From Colocasia esculenta (Eukaryota; Streptophyta; Magnoliopsida; Alismatales; Araceae): 64,000 bases of DNA. Positions 20,821 to 32,561 of the stretch are shown piece after piece (position 1 is the stretch's first letter; every line of letters starts with the position of its first letter). Below the pieces are notes generated by a model. That model did no database searches. It had not been told where the DNA came from and saw only the letters and a program-made list of their open reading frames with translations. The position numbers were made by a program, and so were the translations under genes. The stretch is taken from NCBI GenBank assembly GCA_014218235.1, contig CM024753.1, forward strand, positions 173,886,348-173,950,347, given 5' to 3'.

Positions 20821-21855
20821 ATGGCTGGCGAGCGTGCGCCAATGGTTGAATTACAATGGACCGTACAGGGATTGACTCAAGCCCTTAACAACGTGATTCA
20901 AGCCAGAACAAGAAATGGGCCCGGAGACTTATATGCAAATTTTCAACGAATAAATCCTCCTAGGTTTAACGGAACTCCGAATCCCGAAGAAGCCGAAAAT
21001 TGGGTAAAGAATATGGAACAAATTTTTAGAGTCATGCAATGTTCAGAGCAGGAGAAAGTCCTTCTAGCAACCTGCCAGTTGGACCGCGATGCTAGAGCTT
21101 GGTGGGAAGCTGCCAGTTGTCAATTATCAAACATCAACATGGAGTGGGGAGAATTTTTAGAACTCTTCACCACCAAATACTTTTCCAAGAAGATTCGTGA
21201 GAAGAAGGAACTCTTAAAGGACGCCGACATGAGACCAACTCAAGGGCTAGTTCTGGCAAGTCAGCAAGCCGCTCAACTGCTAGAAAGAGCTCTGGAAGCA
21301 ACTAAGGAGATTAAAAAGGAGACCAATCAGAATGGCAAGAGAAGATATAACCATGACAAGAAGGCCAACCAGCAAGTGAATCGTAACGATGCGATTATCT
21401 GCCTTCATTGTCACAAGCCAGGTCATGTGGCCAAGGAATGTTGGCGAAGAATTGGTGCATGTCTACGTTGTGGTAACTCGAGACATCAGCTACGAGACTG
21501 TCCACTCTTAGGAGAATCAGCTACTAGTGTGAAAGATCTCAACTCTATGACAAAGAGGAAGCGACTAAACAGTGGTAAGAGTAAACAGAACAATAAAAAT
21601 GATAGGCGTTTAAATCTCAATCATGAAGGTCGATGCAGGAATTGTTATAAGGCGAGCCACATATCGAAAGATTGCTGGAAGAATCAAGGGAAGTGTCTCC
21701 GATGTGGAGGCTCAGACCACAAGATTAGGAATTGCCCGAGAAAGACAAACGTTACGGAGAATCAACACATAAGGATACACTCGAAGCTTCGACAACCCCT
21801 AGTCCAAATGACGAAGTACGAACCATGGAAGGTAAACCTAAACTCGTCTCGATAA
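20821..21855 (+). CDS. gag: Element A Gag with four CCHC zinc knuckles
   Basis: 344 residues from the first ATG after the PBS to TAA. Residues about 36-125 are the Ty3/gypsy capsid-like region (NPPRFNGTPNPEEAENWVKN, QLDRDARAWWEA, EFLELFTTKYFS). The second capsid half found in relatives (EYEAQFARLSKYAPHL in element D) is replaced by a short helix-rich segment (130-165). Four C-X2-C-X4-H-X4-C knuckles follow at 194-207, 214-227, 272-285 and 292-305, as two similar pairs, which suggests duplication of a two-knuckle module; 166-190 and 244-268 are basic. Gag would coat and package the element's RNA. The frame is intact. RT, protease and integrase must come from another element. Confidence 0.93.
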   Translation: MAGERAPMVELQWTVQGLTQALNNVIQARTRNGPGDLYANFQRINPPRFNGTPNPEEAENWVKNMEQIFRVMQCSEQEKVLLATCQLDRDARAWWEAASCQLSNINMEWGEFLELFTTKYFSKKIREKKELLKDADMRPTQGLVLASQQAAQLLERALEATKEIKKETNQNGKRRYNHDKKANQQVNRNDAIICLHCHKPGHVAKECWRRIGACLRCGNSRHQLRDCPLLGESATSVKDLNSMTKRKRLNSGKSKQNNKNDRRLNLNHEGRCRNCYKASHISKDCWKNQGKCLRCGGSDHKIRNCPRKTNVTENQHIRIHSKLRQPLVQMTKYEPWKVNLNSSR

Positions 21856-21907
21856 TTAATACTCTTAGTATAGTATGATGATTCATATTTAATTGAAGGA
21901 GTCATGA

Positions 21908-21943
21908 AATTTGGGGACCAAATTCCCTTTAAGTGGGGGAGGA
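21908..21943 (+). promoter_or_regulatory. Element A pre-PPT hairpin and polypurine tract
   Basis: AATTTGG-GGA-CCAAATT (21,908-21,924) forms a 7-bp hairpin; AAGTGGGGGAGGA (21,931-21,943) is the PPT, ending exactly at the 3' LTR. Elements C and D have the same hairpin just before their PPT. Confidence 0.8.
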
Positions 21944-24900
21944 TGTAATACCCCAGAAATTTCATTAATTAAAAATTTTAGATAAATAGAAAATTCGTCA
22001 ATTTATAAAAACCAAACTAGCTAAAAGATACACGTCATTATTGCATGAGTAGAAACTCATGTAAAAATTCTATAAAAATAATAGTTGTACCTTAAAAATT
22101 ATTATCTAATGACCCATTAAGAAATTTGGGCATAGAAAAATAATCCGGACCATGATTTAGAATTTATGTGACTTATTATTGTGACTAAGGAATAAATTGA
22201 AATATCCATTATTACATGAGTCAAGTAGATTAACAATTGAAATAAAAATTATGAGTAGACTCCAAATAATATGTGGGGATAGTCCATAAAAGAAATTGGA
22301 CCAATGGACAACTTATGACCTATGAACAAATGCAAGTATGAAAATAGTAGATAAATAATTTCCGTATTATCATAATGATAGAACTTACGTACCACTATCG
22401 TACGTGAGAAAACACATTAGAAAATTCCGTAAAAATTATAAACCATCCTCAAATATTATCCCTAAGCTTTTCATGAAGGAATTCGTGCAACGAAAAATCG
22501 TATTGGTTGAATGTACGTTACACGTGACCAAGTTACCCGAATTAGGAAACTAAGTCGGAAACCGGCTATTTAATATAGCAAACTAAAGTAAAATATATGT
22601 TTGAGGCCAAATCACAATTATTGGGCCAATAGGTGGCCAAATAAAAAGGAAATAATATTTAAAATTCGTATTAACCCAATACCTATTAGTAAAATGGGTC
22701 ATTTAAGCTTAACCATGAGTTAGTTGGGCCATTAATCATGACCCAAATCTAAGCCCAACATGAGAGCACGAATTTGCTCCCTACTACTTACTCATTGGGG
22801 TTGCTTTAGGATGGCAATAGCTCCTAGGGTAGTTCTAGTCATGGTAGGATTCCTACTACAAGATTTAGAAACTCCAAAACTCGGAATTAAAAGAACCTAG
22901 CCTTATAAAACCATCTTAAGACCCTCTATGACCAACCTTAGCATGCTCCTTTCGTTGCTGGACATGGGAACAACTCCCAGGAGCAAGGAGGACGACCCTA
23001 GGGCTTGAAGTCATGAAGAACATCTTCCCCAAGCCACTGCATCAACCCAGGAATCTGCAGGGAGTTCTTAGCATTCAAAGGTAGGCATTATTGGGTCAAG
23101 ATAAAGAAAAATAATACCATCTTGTAGAGCTTCGAGTCTAGCTTCATTTGCTTCTGATTTTACTAATTTTCATGGAGTATCCTTTGTGTATTAGTCGTTC
23201 TCCCTAAGTCGCGCACAGTTAGGACTTTTCCCGTTCTTCTTATTATGCATATAATTTGAGACCGAACTAGACTAAACCATCAACATCAAAGTTCATCTAC
23301 ATGTAGTCACGATCATCTTTCATGTTGAACATTTTGTCTAAAAGTCTTTAGTTAGAGAGTTATGAACCCCGTAAGAGAGTCATGCATAATACTATGTTTT
23401 CGGGTTTGCAGATAGCCTTAATTTCCTCCTGTTTTGCACAAGATTAAAGGCTGAAGTAGGTCAAGTCTCCAACATAAAAGTTCTTTAACTAGTTGTCATG
23501 GTCATCTTTCATGTTAAGTGTTTTGTTTAAATATCATTAGTTAGAGAGTTATAAACTTTGTAATAGAGTCATGGAGGATACTGCGTTTTCAGGTTGCATT
23601 TAACTTTAAGTTCTTCATGTTTTTCACAAGGACAAAGACCGAATTAGGTAAAACCCCCAACATAAAAGTTCTTCCACTAGTTGTCCTGGTCATCGTTTAT
23701 GTTAAATGTTTTGTCCAAATATCAGTATATCTCATGTTACAAGCATAACATGTAAGTCGCAACGAAGTCATGCATGTTTAGGGCTTTTTTTACGTTCTTC
23801 CTATATTGCATGCAATTAGAGATGGATTCAGACCCAGAACACAACACAAAAGTTCTTCCAATAGATGTCCTCGACATTTTCTATGTTGAGTGTTTTGTCT
23901 AAAGGTCAGCATATAGAGAGATATAGGCGTTTCATGAATATCGCCCATGTGTCAAAACATGGTAAGTCTGAACCAAGAGCATGTCAGATCCCGGTCGGAC
24001 TCAGGCACAGACCCTGTGAACGCGACGGCCCGATATGTCGCGTTCTGAGGTCGGGTCGCGACAGTACCTTTGTCGCGTTCTGGTCGCGACAGTACCCCTG
24101 TCACGTTCTGCCTGCCTGATCTGACGACCCCGTCGCAATCCTTGCAAGACCACGTCGCGATCTCAGTTTTTGGGCCAGAAAACCCATCTTGTGCAAGTCT
24201 CGTTGTACCACCGTAACTTCCATATCATGTTAATGGTCTTAATTACAGAAAAATGAAGTTGTAAGTATTGGTTGCATTTTAATATAATAAAAGTCAATCA
24301 CTTGATCTTTCATATCCATGATTTCATGACACATGCACACACGTTGAACCATCCAAATATGGCTTAATGGGCATGAATATGATACATAACATATCTGATA
24401 ATTAATGTAATTAATTACCTTATTTTAAGAAGTACTTGTTTACAATTCTTGCCATGTTTTGGAACACCGATCCTGACGCTCCACTGTTCTAGAATTCCTC
24501 TAGAACGTCGAGTACTTGTTTCTATAATTACACACTCTCTTGACTTGGACAAACTCTCCGTCGAATATTCCTTCCGCCGGACTAGTGAATCCTTGTGCAA
24601 GGCCTCCGTAAGTCTCCTCTGATCATGGATTCCCACATGGTCGACGAGCTGGTTGTACCCTAACACCCATTACCCCTTTAGGGATCGATATGATCCAAAT
24701 GGCTATTAGAAGCTCGCTCTTACCTTGAATCATGTCGGACCTCTAGACTTGTGCATAACATGGCCAGCGGGAAGATCGTGAATTTCCACCTGACTGCCAA
24801 CACCAAGTGCGTGTGTTGTGCAACTGTTACTATCGCCTGTTTACTCGTTGTTTTACGTGATGTTCACTAGTTCTCATCTATACTCCACTCGCTCATTCAC

Positions 24901-25940
24901 GTTCACTCTACTATCTCGTCTATTCATCTAGTGCTCTGATCTATTTCTTGGTACTCTCAATTGGCCATTAATTGATTGTCTAAAGATAAACAATATAACC
25001 AATGCCAGCGCAATAGGGCCCGATCAGGTCCTGGGGGGAGCGCCCGAAAGTGCCATTTGCCCGCGGGAGTTAAATGATCAGGATGTCGGCATTACATCCA
25101 AGTGCCATACTATCAAGATTAATCTAAGACAATCAACACAAAGTGCTATATTCTCTCGTTGTCTTTTGACAAACAAGTGCTATACTCTCTCTCGGCTATC
25201 TTCGGATAACCAAAGTGCAATTACTATCTCGATTGACGAAAGTTAATCAAAAGTGCCAGACTATTTCGATTGATAAGAAAATCAATCAAAGTGCAATTTA
25301 CTCTCTATATGGCCAACTACTTTCTCTCTCCTTGCTATACATGTTTCTTGATATTGCTCGATGTTGACGCTATGTGCCATCGTGTTGTTGTGTTGCTTTA
25401 TATCATGACTTGATCTTATTCATTGTACTATACTTGATTCATCTACTATTTGAACCATGTTACTTGTGCTCTTACTTTCTCGACTTTACATGACTCGCTC
25501 TATCTTTAGTTACTCTGCCATTCAATGCACTAATTATTTAAAGCATGCTTGACCCTGAGATTTAAGTCCTACTGGGCGTTATCGCTCACCCTTCGTTATT
25601 TGTTATTGTGTCTCAGGTAAGTCGGACTCTGACATCACACACACCAATGGGACAAGACTAGAGCGATGAGCGACCCGAAGTCAACTCATGAAGTTACCTT
25701 AGTACCATGGAGTCTAGTAGTTATTGCTTTAGTTTTCTTTTCAGTGTATTGACGTCATTGAGCCTTGTGTTTGGCTCCGAATCAGTGGTTGTAATAGTCT
25801 TAGTAATTTTATAATGAAATCAAGAGTTATTTCAATTGTTGTTCATTAGATGCTCTGATGTTTGCGAAAATATGCGCAGTTGTCGTTACCATACTCGTTG
25901 TTCACGTCTCCCTCCGATTTATTCCGCTGCTAAATTGGAG
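21944..25940 (+). repeat. Element A 3' LTR, last 10 bp missing
   Basis: TGTAATACCCC to TAAATTGGAG, colinear with 16,599-20,595. TATA box at 22,904-22,910; hairpin and donor motif at 25,567-25,622. The final GGGCGTGACA of the 5' LTR is absent: after GGAG the sequence changes to the element B flank (TGATCGGCGCC). Confidence 0.95.
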
Positions 25941-26097
25941 TGATCGGCGCCACTGTTCACACACCATTTTTCCCTCGGCTCGCAGAACATCGACAAAGTC
26001 CACTCGTAGTTCAAAGCACTCCTTAATAGAACTCACGACGATGGGGGTCCCGAAAAATAGTAACAACCTAAAAAGCACATCGTACACTAGGACAGAC
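25941..26097. other. Flank of element B, second copy
   Basis: 157 bases repeating 16,235-16,390. Here the block runs uninterrupted into the full left LTR of element B. Its last five bases, CAGAC, are the left target-site duplication of B (right side TAGAC, 34,445-34,449; one mismatch). Confidence 0.88.
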
Positions 26098-27833
26098 TGT
26101 GGCGGAATGCCTCGGCCAAGCCTGTTAATCTGATAACGTACTTGATCCGAGTCCGCCTCCCGCGAACGGGCCGAAGCCTCGCATGGGAAAGCAAACCACA
26201 GTCCGTGTAAACACAAGGAACACACCACAATTTATATATATTTCACAAGATTACATAGCCAAATTTCCACAAAACTAAAAAGAAGTACAAGAGCCTGGGG
26301 CATACCCCGAGGTACAACTGAAGAAAATAAACAACTAACTAAGCTACACTGCTGGAGCTGCCACTACACAGCTGGAGGTACCGACCCTGCACCGCTACGA
26401 CGCGGCTCCGAACTGGACGACGGTCGTGAAACGTCGTCCTCGCTCTCACCTATGGGGGTAGGGGTGAGCCTCGCTAGTCACTGGCTCAGTAGGGAACTCC
26501 CCCAACACCGAGCAAACCAAAACCACAGGTACGAAAGCAGTAAACAATACCAACAATTTATAGAACAGCTAAACAGGATATTAAAGCTGTAAAAGTACTC
26601 ACCGTTTGCCGACTACGAGAATCAACTTTAATAATTAAACGGAAAACTAGTATAGGTGTACAAGTTAAAGTAGAGACAGCCAACACGAGCCACGTGAAAC
26701 CTCAAGTAAACCATAAGTAACAACGGTCCACCACACGTGAACCCAACTGACTCGCGTAAACAACGCGCAGCCACGAAGGCAAGTAACTAACAGCATACTT
26801 TATATGCTAAACACGAGAACCATGTGCACTCAGTGCACCTCATGTGCCAACACACATGCATTATCGATAAATACCGTAATTAGTTATTCCCGTTTATAAC
26901 CAGTAGGCGGCAACATCGATTGCCGCTTACAGGAAGTTAGTGGCAAGGGATCTAGCCGTCTACATCCTGGCTGATGAGCTTGGCGACAAACGATCTTGAC
27001 GCCAGTTCTTCGGCCTCTAACCCTGCAAAACCCTAATTGGCTCTACGGGTTTTCCAATCATTAAAACCACAGAGAAACATATAGAAACAATTCTTTTAAC
27101 ATGCAGGAACCCAAAATAACCCATTACAACATGCTTTGCTTGCTAAAATACTCAAACCACCCATTATCCCCGCATGGTGCAACTTAATCTGAAAGTACAT
27201 TATCATGCTGATTCAGGGTGTTACGTCGTGTTTTAATGTTTCTATGGAGCTAAACGGGTTCGTCCCCTACCTCAGAACACGCTAGAACCTCTCGCAATCT
27301 CCCAGTTCACACCGAACCCTCCGCGAGCTTCCACGGGAATTGCACCACGCCACGGCGTTTCCTCGCGCAATTCGGAAACGCCACACATCCCACGATCCTC
27401 CAAGCACCCTTTAGAACCTGTTGGAAGCTTTAGGAACACTGGGACAAGAAGCTGGGGCAAGGGGAGAAGGAGAACCAAGTGAAGAACCTGCTCTCGGGTG
27501 ACCCTATAACCTGCAGAAATCTCAGGTTGGCGTCAACCCCTATGCCGCCAAGAACAACCGCCACTCTAAACGTCCACATCAAATGCCGCCAAGATCATGC
27601 AGTCAACGTCCACTTACCTGGACGCCAATCAGTCAACGGCCACCCCTGGCCGCCAACTCCAACCGAACTGCAGCAAGTCCTGTTTCATTTCAGGACCAAA
27701 CCTGCACTTCACCTGCTCAAGCCACACATCCACACCATACATTCCACACAACCAACTCACATTGGCCTCACAACGGCCGCCACAACCACAATACACATGA
27801 TCCGCATAGATCCGAAAAGCACACGACGTTACA
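26098..27833 (-). repeat. Element B 3' LTR (left)
   Basis: 1,736 bp; on the minus strand TGTAACGTCG ... GCCGAGGCATTCCGCCACA. TATA box (TATAAAG) on the minus strand around 26,798-26,804. The CCTACTGAGCC...GGCTCAC hairpin is at 26,464-26,494, followed by CCCCCATAG|GTGAGAG. Confidence 0.93.
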
Positions 27834-27834
27834 T

Positions 27835-27940
27835 TACTATCATCTAAAAAGAAAATTTCAACCTCGAAATTCATAACACAACTTAAAGTTAAACAACTTA
27901 AGCATACACACTTTTACAAGTACTATCATCTAAAAAGAAA
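27835..27940. repeat. 20-bp direct repeats at the pol end of element B
   Basis: TACTATCATCTAAAAAGAAA occurs at 27,835-27,854 and again at 27,921-27,940, 86 bp apart. The right copy covers the pol stop codon; the left copy abuts the LTR. No purine tract lies between pol and LTR, so the normal PPT seems to have been lost in a rearrangement. Confidence 0.85.
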
Positions 27941-30900
27941 TACAAAAGCTTGTTCAAATAGATAGAGATACCCTTTAGCCATTTCCTCGGCTAATTCCCA
28001 GGTATCCTCACCTCCCAATCTATTTTCTCATCTCACTTTAACTAGCTCAATTTCTTTATTTCTCAGCTTCTTCATTTTTCGATCTGTGATCTGCACCGGA
28101 TATTCTGGCATAGTCATGTCCGGCCTCAGGTCACCACCTTGATATCTGATTATTTGAGCTGGATCTTCAATACATTTTCTCAACATAGAAACATGGAAAA
28201 TATCATGCACATTTGCAAAATCTGCTGGCAAATCCAGCCTATAAGCTGTTTCCCCAATTCTTTCAATCACTTGGAAAGGTCCCACATATCTTGGACTCAA
28301 CTTTCCAGACTTGCCAAACCTCATGATTCCCTTACTTGGAGAAACTCTCAAAAAGACAAAATCTCCCACCTCAAACTGAAGTGGTCTTCTCCGGACGTCT
28401 GCATAACTTTTCTGCCTACTTTGAGCTGCCTGCAATTTTTCTTTAATAAGATTCACTACCTCAGTGGTTTGCTGAATCAATTTATAACCCACTAACTGCC
28501 TTTCTCCCACTTCATGCTAGTTCAATGGGGTTCTACATGGCCTTCCATATAAAGCTTCATACGGTGCCATCCCAAGACTGGTATGATAACTATTATTGTA
28601 GGCAAACTCAACCATTCCCAAATGATGCTCCCAGCTACCTCCCCAAACTAAACAACAAGCTCGCAACATATCTTCAATTGTCTGAATAGTCCTTTCTGTC
28701 TGAGCATCTGTTTGGGGATGATAAGCGGAACTATATCTTAACTCAGTACCAATCACCTTTTGCAAACTTCTCCAAAACCCAGAAGTAAATCTTGGGTCTC
28801 TGTCAGACACAATAGTCTTCGGGATACCATGCAGTGGAACAATATTTTCAACATAAATATTTGCCAACCTGTCCACTGTCCAAGACATACTTACTGCTAC
28901 TAATCTGCACACTTTAGTCAATCTGTCAACAAATACCCATATTCCATTATGCCCAGAACTCGATCTCGGTAAACCTGCCACAAAGTCCATAGCAATATCA
29001 TCCCACTTCCACTGTGGAATGGGCAATGGTTGCAACAAACCTCCAGGCTTCTGATGCTCTGCTTTAATATGCTGACAGATAGCACATCTTACAACAAACT
29101 CTGCTATTTCCTTCTTCATAAGAGGCCACCAGAAATGCTTTCTTAAATCATGGTACATTTTAGTACTACCCGGATGAATAGTATACCTAGATTTATGAGC
29201 CTCTTTCAATACTCGCTGCTTTACCTCTCTCTCTGCAGGAACAAACAACCTGCCTCTGAGTCTAACCACACAATTATCATCAATAGTAACTCCTTCCATT
29301 TTCACAATTTCAGCCAAATTGACATCTGCTCTTTGAGATTCAATTATCTGTCAATACAAAGACGGCTCTACAGCACTAGCAGCTAGTACCGCCCGTCGCT
29401 GACTACTGGGCACATATAAGGAGTTCTCCACTACCTCTTCATACAACTTCCATTCTTTAATCATCATTAAACTTACATATGCTTTTCTGCTCAAGGCATC
29501 AGCTACAACATTGGCCTTACCCGGATGATAAGCCAAACTGAAATCATAATCTTTCAAATACTCAATCCATCTGCACTGACGAAGATTTAAATCTTTTTGC
29601 TAGAAGATATAATTCAAGCTTTTATGATCTGTAAAGATCTCAAATCTCTTGCCATACAGATAATGCCTCCACATTTTCAAGGCAAATACAACAGTTGCCA
29701 ATTCTAAATCATGAGTGGGGTAATTCTCCTCTGCTGGCTTCAATTGCCTGGATGCATAAGCTATCACTTTGCCATGCTGCATAAGCACTGCTCCAAGACC
29801 TCTCCTTGAAGCATCAGTATACAACACAAAACCACCACTCCCTTCCGGTAATGTCAATATAGGTGCTGAGGTAAGTCTTTTCTTTAATTCCATAAAACTT
29901 TTCTGACATTCACCGGACCACACAAATGGCACACCCTTTCTGGTCAACTTGGTCATAGGTGCCGCAATCTTAGAAAAATCTTGAATAAAGCGCCTATAAT
30001 AACCTGCTAATCCCAGAAAACTTCTAATCTCAGTTATTGTCTTAGGCACTTCCCATCTCATTACTGCTTCTACCTTACTCGGGTCCACTGCTACTCTTTT
30101 AGCTGAGATAACATGACCCAAAAATTGAATTTCTTTTAGTCAAAATTCACACTTATTGAATTTGGCAAACAACTAGTTATCCCTTAACAACTGCAGGGTA
30201 AACCTCAAATGAGCCGCATGCTCCTCTTCAGATGCTGAATAAATCAGAATATCATCGATAAAGACCACAATGAATTGGTCTAAATATGGATGAAAAATTC
30301 TGTTCATCAGATCCATAAAACCTGCAGGAGCATTAGTTAACCCAAATGGCATAACCACAAACTCAAAGTGACCATATCTAGTTCTGAATGTTGTCTTGTC
30401 TATATCTTCTTCTTTAATTCTCAACTGATGGTACCCAGACCTTAAATCAATTTTAGAGAATACCTTCGCTGATTGCAACTGATCAAACAGATCATCTATT
30501 CTCGGCAACATGTACTTATTCTTGATGGTCACATCATTCAATTTTCTATAATCAATACACATCCGAAAACTTCCATCTTTCTTTTTCACAAATAAAACCG
30601 ACGCTCCCCACGGGGAATGACTCGGTCTAATAAACCCTTTCTGCAATAGTTCTTCTAGCTGCTTTTTCAATTCTTTAAGTTCTGCTGGTGCCATCCGATA
30701 TGGAGCTTTAGAGATCGGCATGGTACCTGGCAGCAACTCAATGGTAAAATCCACCTCTCTATGTGGAGCTAAACTAGGCAAATCCTCAGGAAAAACATCA
30801 GCAAATTCCCTAACCACGGGAACTGCTTCTACTGACTGACTAGCCTCTACCAAACTCACCGAGGCTAGATAAGCCACACACCCAGCATTTATTAACTTTC

Positions 30901-32548
30901 TAGCTTTAATTGCAGAAATTAGAAACTTAGAGGTATAAAAAGGCATACCTTAATATTCAAATACCGCACCATTAGGATGACAAAATCTGATCCTTTTCTT
31001 TCTGCAATCTAACATTGCTCCATACATCTCAAGCCAGTCCATACCCAAAATAATATCATAATCTGATAATTGTAGGGCATACAACCGACCCGGCATCTGG
31101 TTCCCTTCAATCATAACAGGAGCTTCATCTATATAGCTCGAAGTGAGCAAGAACTCACTTGAAGGAACCTCCACTACCAACTCACAAGATTTCTCTTCTA
31201 GAGGATGAGCCATACAATCCAGAAATTCTTCGAAAATAAAAGAATGAGAGGCACCCGAATCAAATAAAACTCTTGCTGAATATTCATAAAGAGGTAAAGT
31301 ACCTTCTATCATATTTGATGCCTCCGCCTGGGCTCGGGTGATAGCCATAACCCAGCCTCTTCCTCGCTGCCGTGGTGCTCCTCTGCCACGACCTGACTGT
31401 GGCTGCTGAAACTGCTGAGGCTGCTGCTGCTGCACACCTCTACCATATCCATACTCTCTTGGATAGGGACAATTGCGGATCAAATGTCCCGGCTGATTAC
31501 AATTATAACATCTATATCCTGGTGGAGTAACAGGCTGCCTGGCAGTACTCTACTGCGACTCCTCCACATCAGGCCTACCTCGGCCCTGCTGGAACTGCGG
31601 TCGACCTCCCCATCCTCTTCCTTTTCCTTTAAATGCTTGCTTTAATTTCTGACCCCATTTACCAAAGCTTGATGAAGAAGGTCCTGCTGGTGCTTTACCC
31701 TTACTTGCACCCACTGACTCCTGCGGAAGCTGGAAACTACCTGAACCTGGCTCGCCCACCTGACGAGTCCGAATAGACCTCTCCAAAGTAGCTGCTCTCT
31801 GAGCTGCTTCTTCCACTGTCTTGCACATAAGAGGTACTATCGCATCTTGCAATTCCACTCTCAATCCTCTAATAAAATACTCAACCATCATATTATTATC
31901 TGAAATAGCATAAGGTGCACAACGGCTGAGCGCCATAAACCTCATATGGTACTCTAGAACTGAAGAGTTACCTTGCTGGAGAGTCCGAAATTGCTCCCTT
32001 TTCACCTGCTGCACTTGGATCGGAAAAAATGTATCATTAAATACATCGAGAAATTCCGACCAAGTATTGGCTTCTTCCATCCTGCCTGCAAAGGTGGTCT
32101 GCATCTTCAGTCGCCACCATTCCAAGGCAAAGCCCCTCAACTAATAAGCAGCTAACACAACTCTGTCTGCTGCCGGACACCTCATAGTCGCAAAGACTCT
32201 CTAAATCTCATGAACCCAGTGCTCAGCTGTATCTGGATTCGGCCCTCCTGAATAAGTAGGCGGCTGCAATCTCAAAAACTTCTCCACCTGCATCACTGGT
32301 TCTTCTGCTATCAACACTGGTGGTGGTGGTGGCACAGGTGCTGCAAAAGGTACCTCCACTCTCGGCGGAACTGGAGCTACAAGTACAGCTTCTCCATCCC
32401 CAGGTGGCACTACAATCGGTGGTACCGACGCCTGCTGATCCATCCTCGCTCGAATATCCATGAGGCTTTCCCAGATTCTTTCTATCATACGTTGGGTGCT
32501 TTCCTCCGGATCATCTCCTCCACCACCCCAATCTCTTCTATCAGCCAT
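27926..32548 (-). pseudogene. gag-pol: Element B gag-pol, one frame with ten internal stops
   Basis: From ATG at 32,548 (MADRRDW) the frame runs 1,541 codons to TGA at 27,926 with no indel. Order: Pro-rich N-terminus; gag capsid (LRGFALEWWRLKM, near 32,130-31,700); zinc knuckle CYNCNQPGHLIRNC (about 31,510); protease VLFDSGASHSF; RT with VVFIDDILIYS (about 30,250); RNase H (LYTDASRRGLGAVLMQ, FTDHKSLNYIF); integrase zinc region, core (MDFVAGLPRS, VSDRDPRFTSGFW, HPQTDAQTERT) and C-terminus ending WELAEEMAKGYLYLF. Internal stops start at 32,201, 32,141, 31,550, 30,950, 30,173, 30,140, 29,600, 29,351, 28,517 and 28,028. Several sit where relatives have Trp or Gln (for example FxLKEIQFLG), as expected from C-to-T decay. 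Confidence 0.93.
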
Positions 32549-32561
32549 TTTAGAAATTTTT

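Larger units (their letters stand above)
16599..25940 (+). mobile_element. Element A: non-autonomous gag-only LTR retrotransposon (TR-GAG type)
   Basis: Two LTRs of 4,007 and 3,997 bp flank only 1,338 bp of internal DNA: PBS, one gag gene, PPT. No protease, RT, RNase H or integrase is present. This is the organisation called TR-GAG; its LTR size is unusual. The LTRs are about 98% identical by eye, so insertion is fairly recent. The 3' LTR lacks its last ten bases and the right TSD is missing; the left TSD would be CATAC (16,594-16,598). Its gag and LTR resemble those of element C, a possible source of pol functions. Confidence 0.92.

Noticed and set aside
27479..27876. Overlapping plus-strand ORFs of 97-122 codons, repeated at 34,090-34,481
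   Set aside because: They lie in the element B LTRs on the strand opposite its genes; several frames are open together, which reflects composition (few T-starting stops), not coding.
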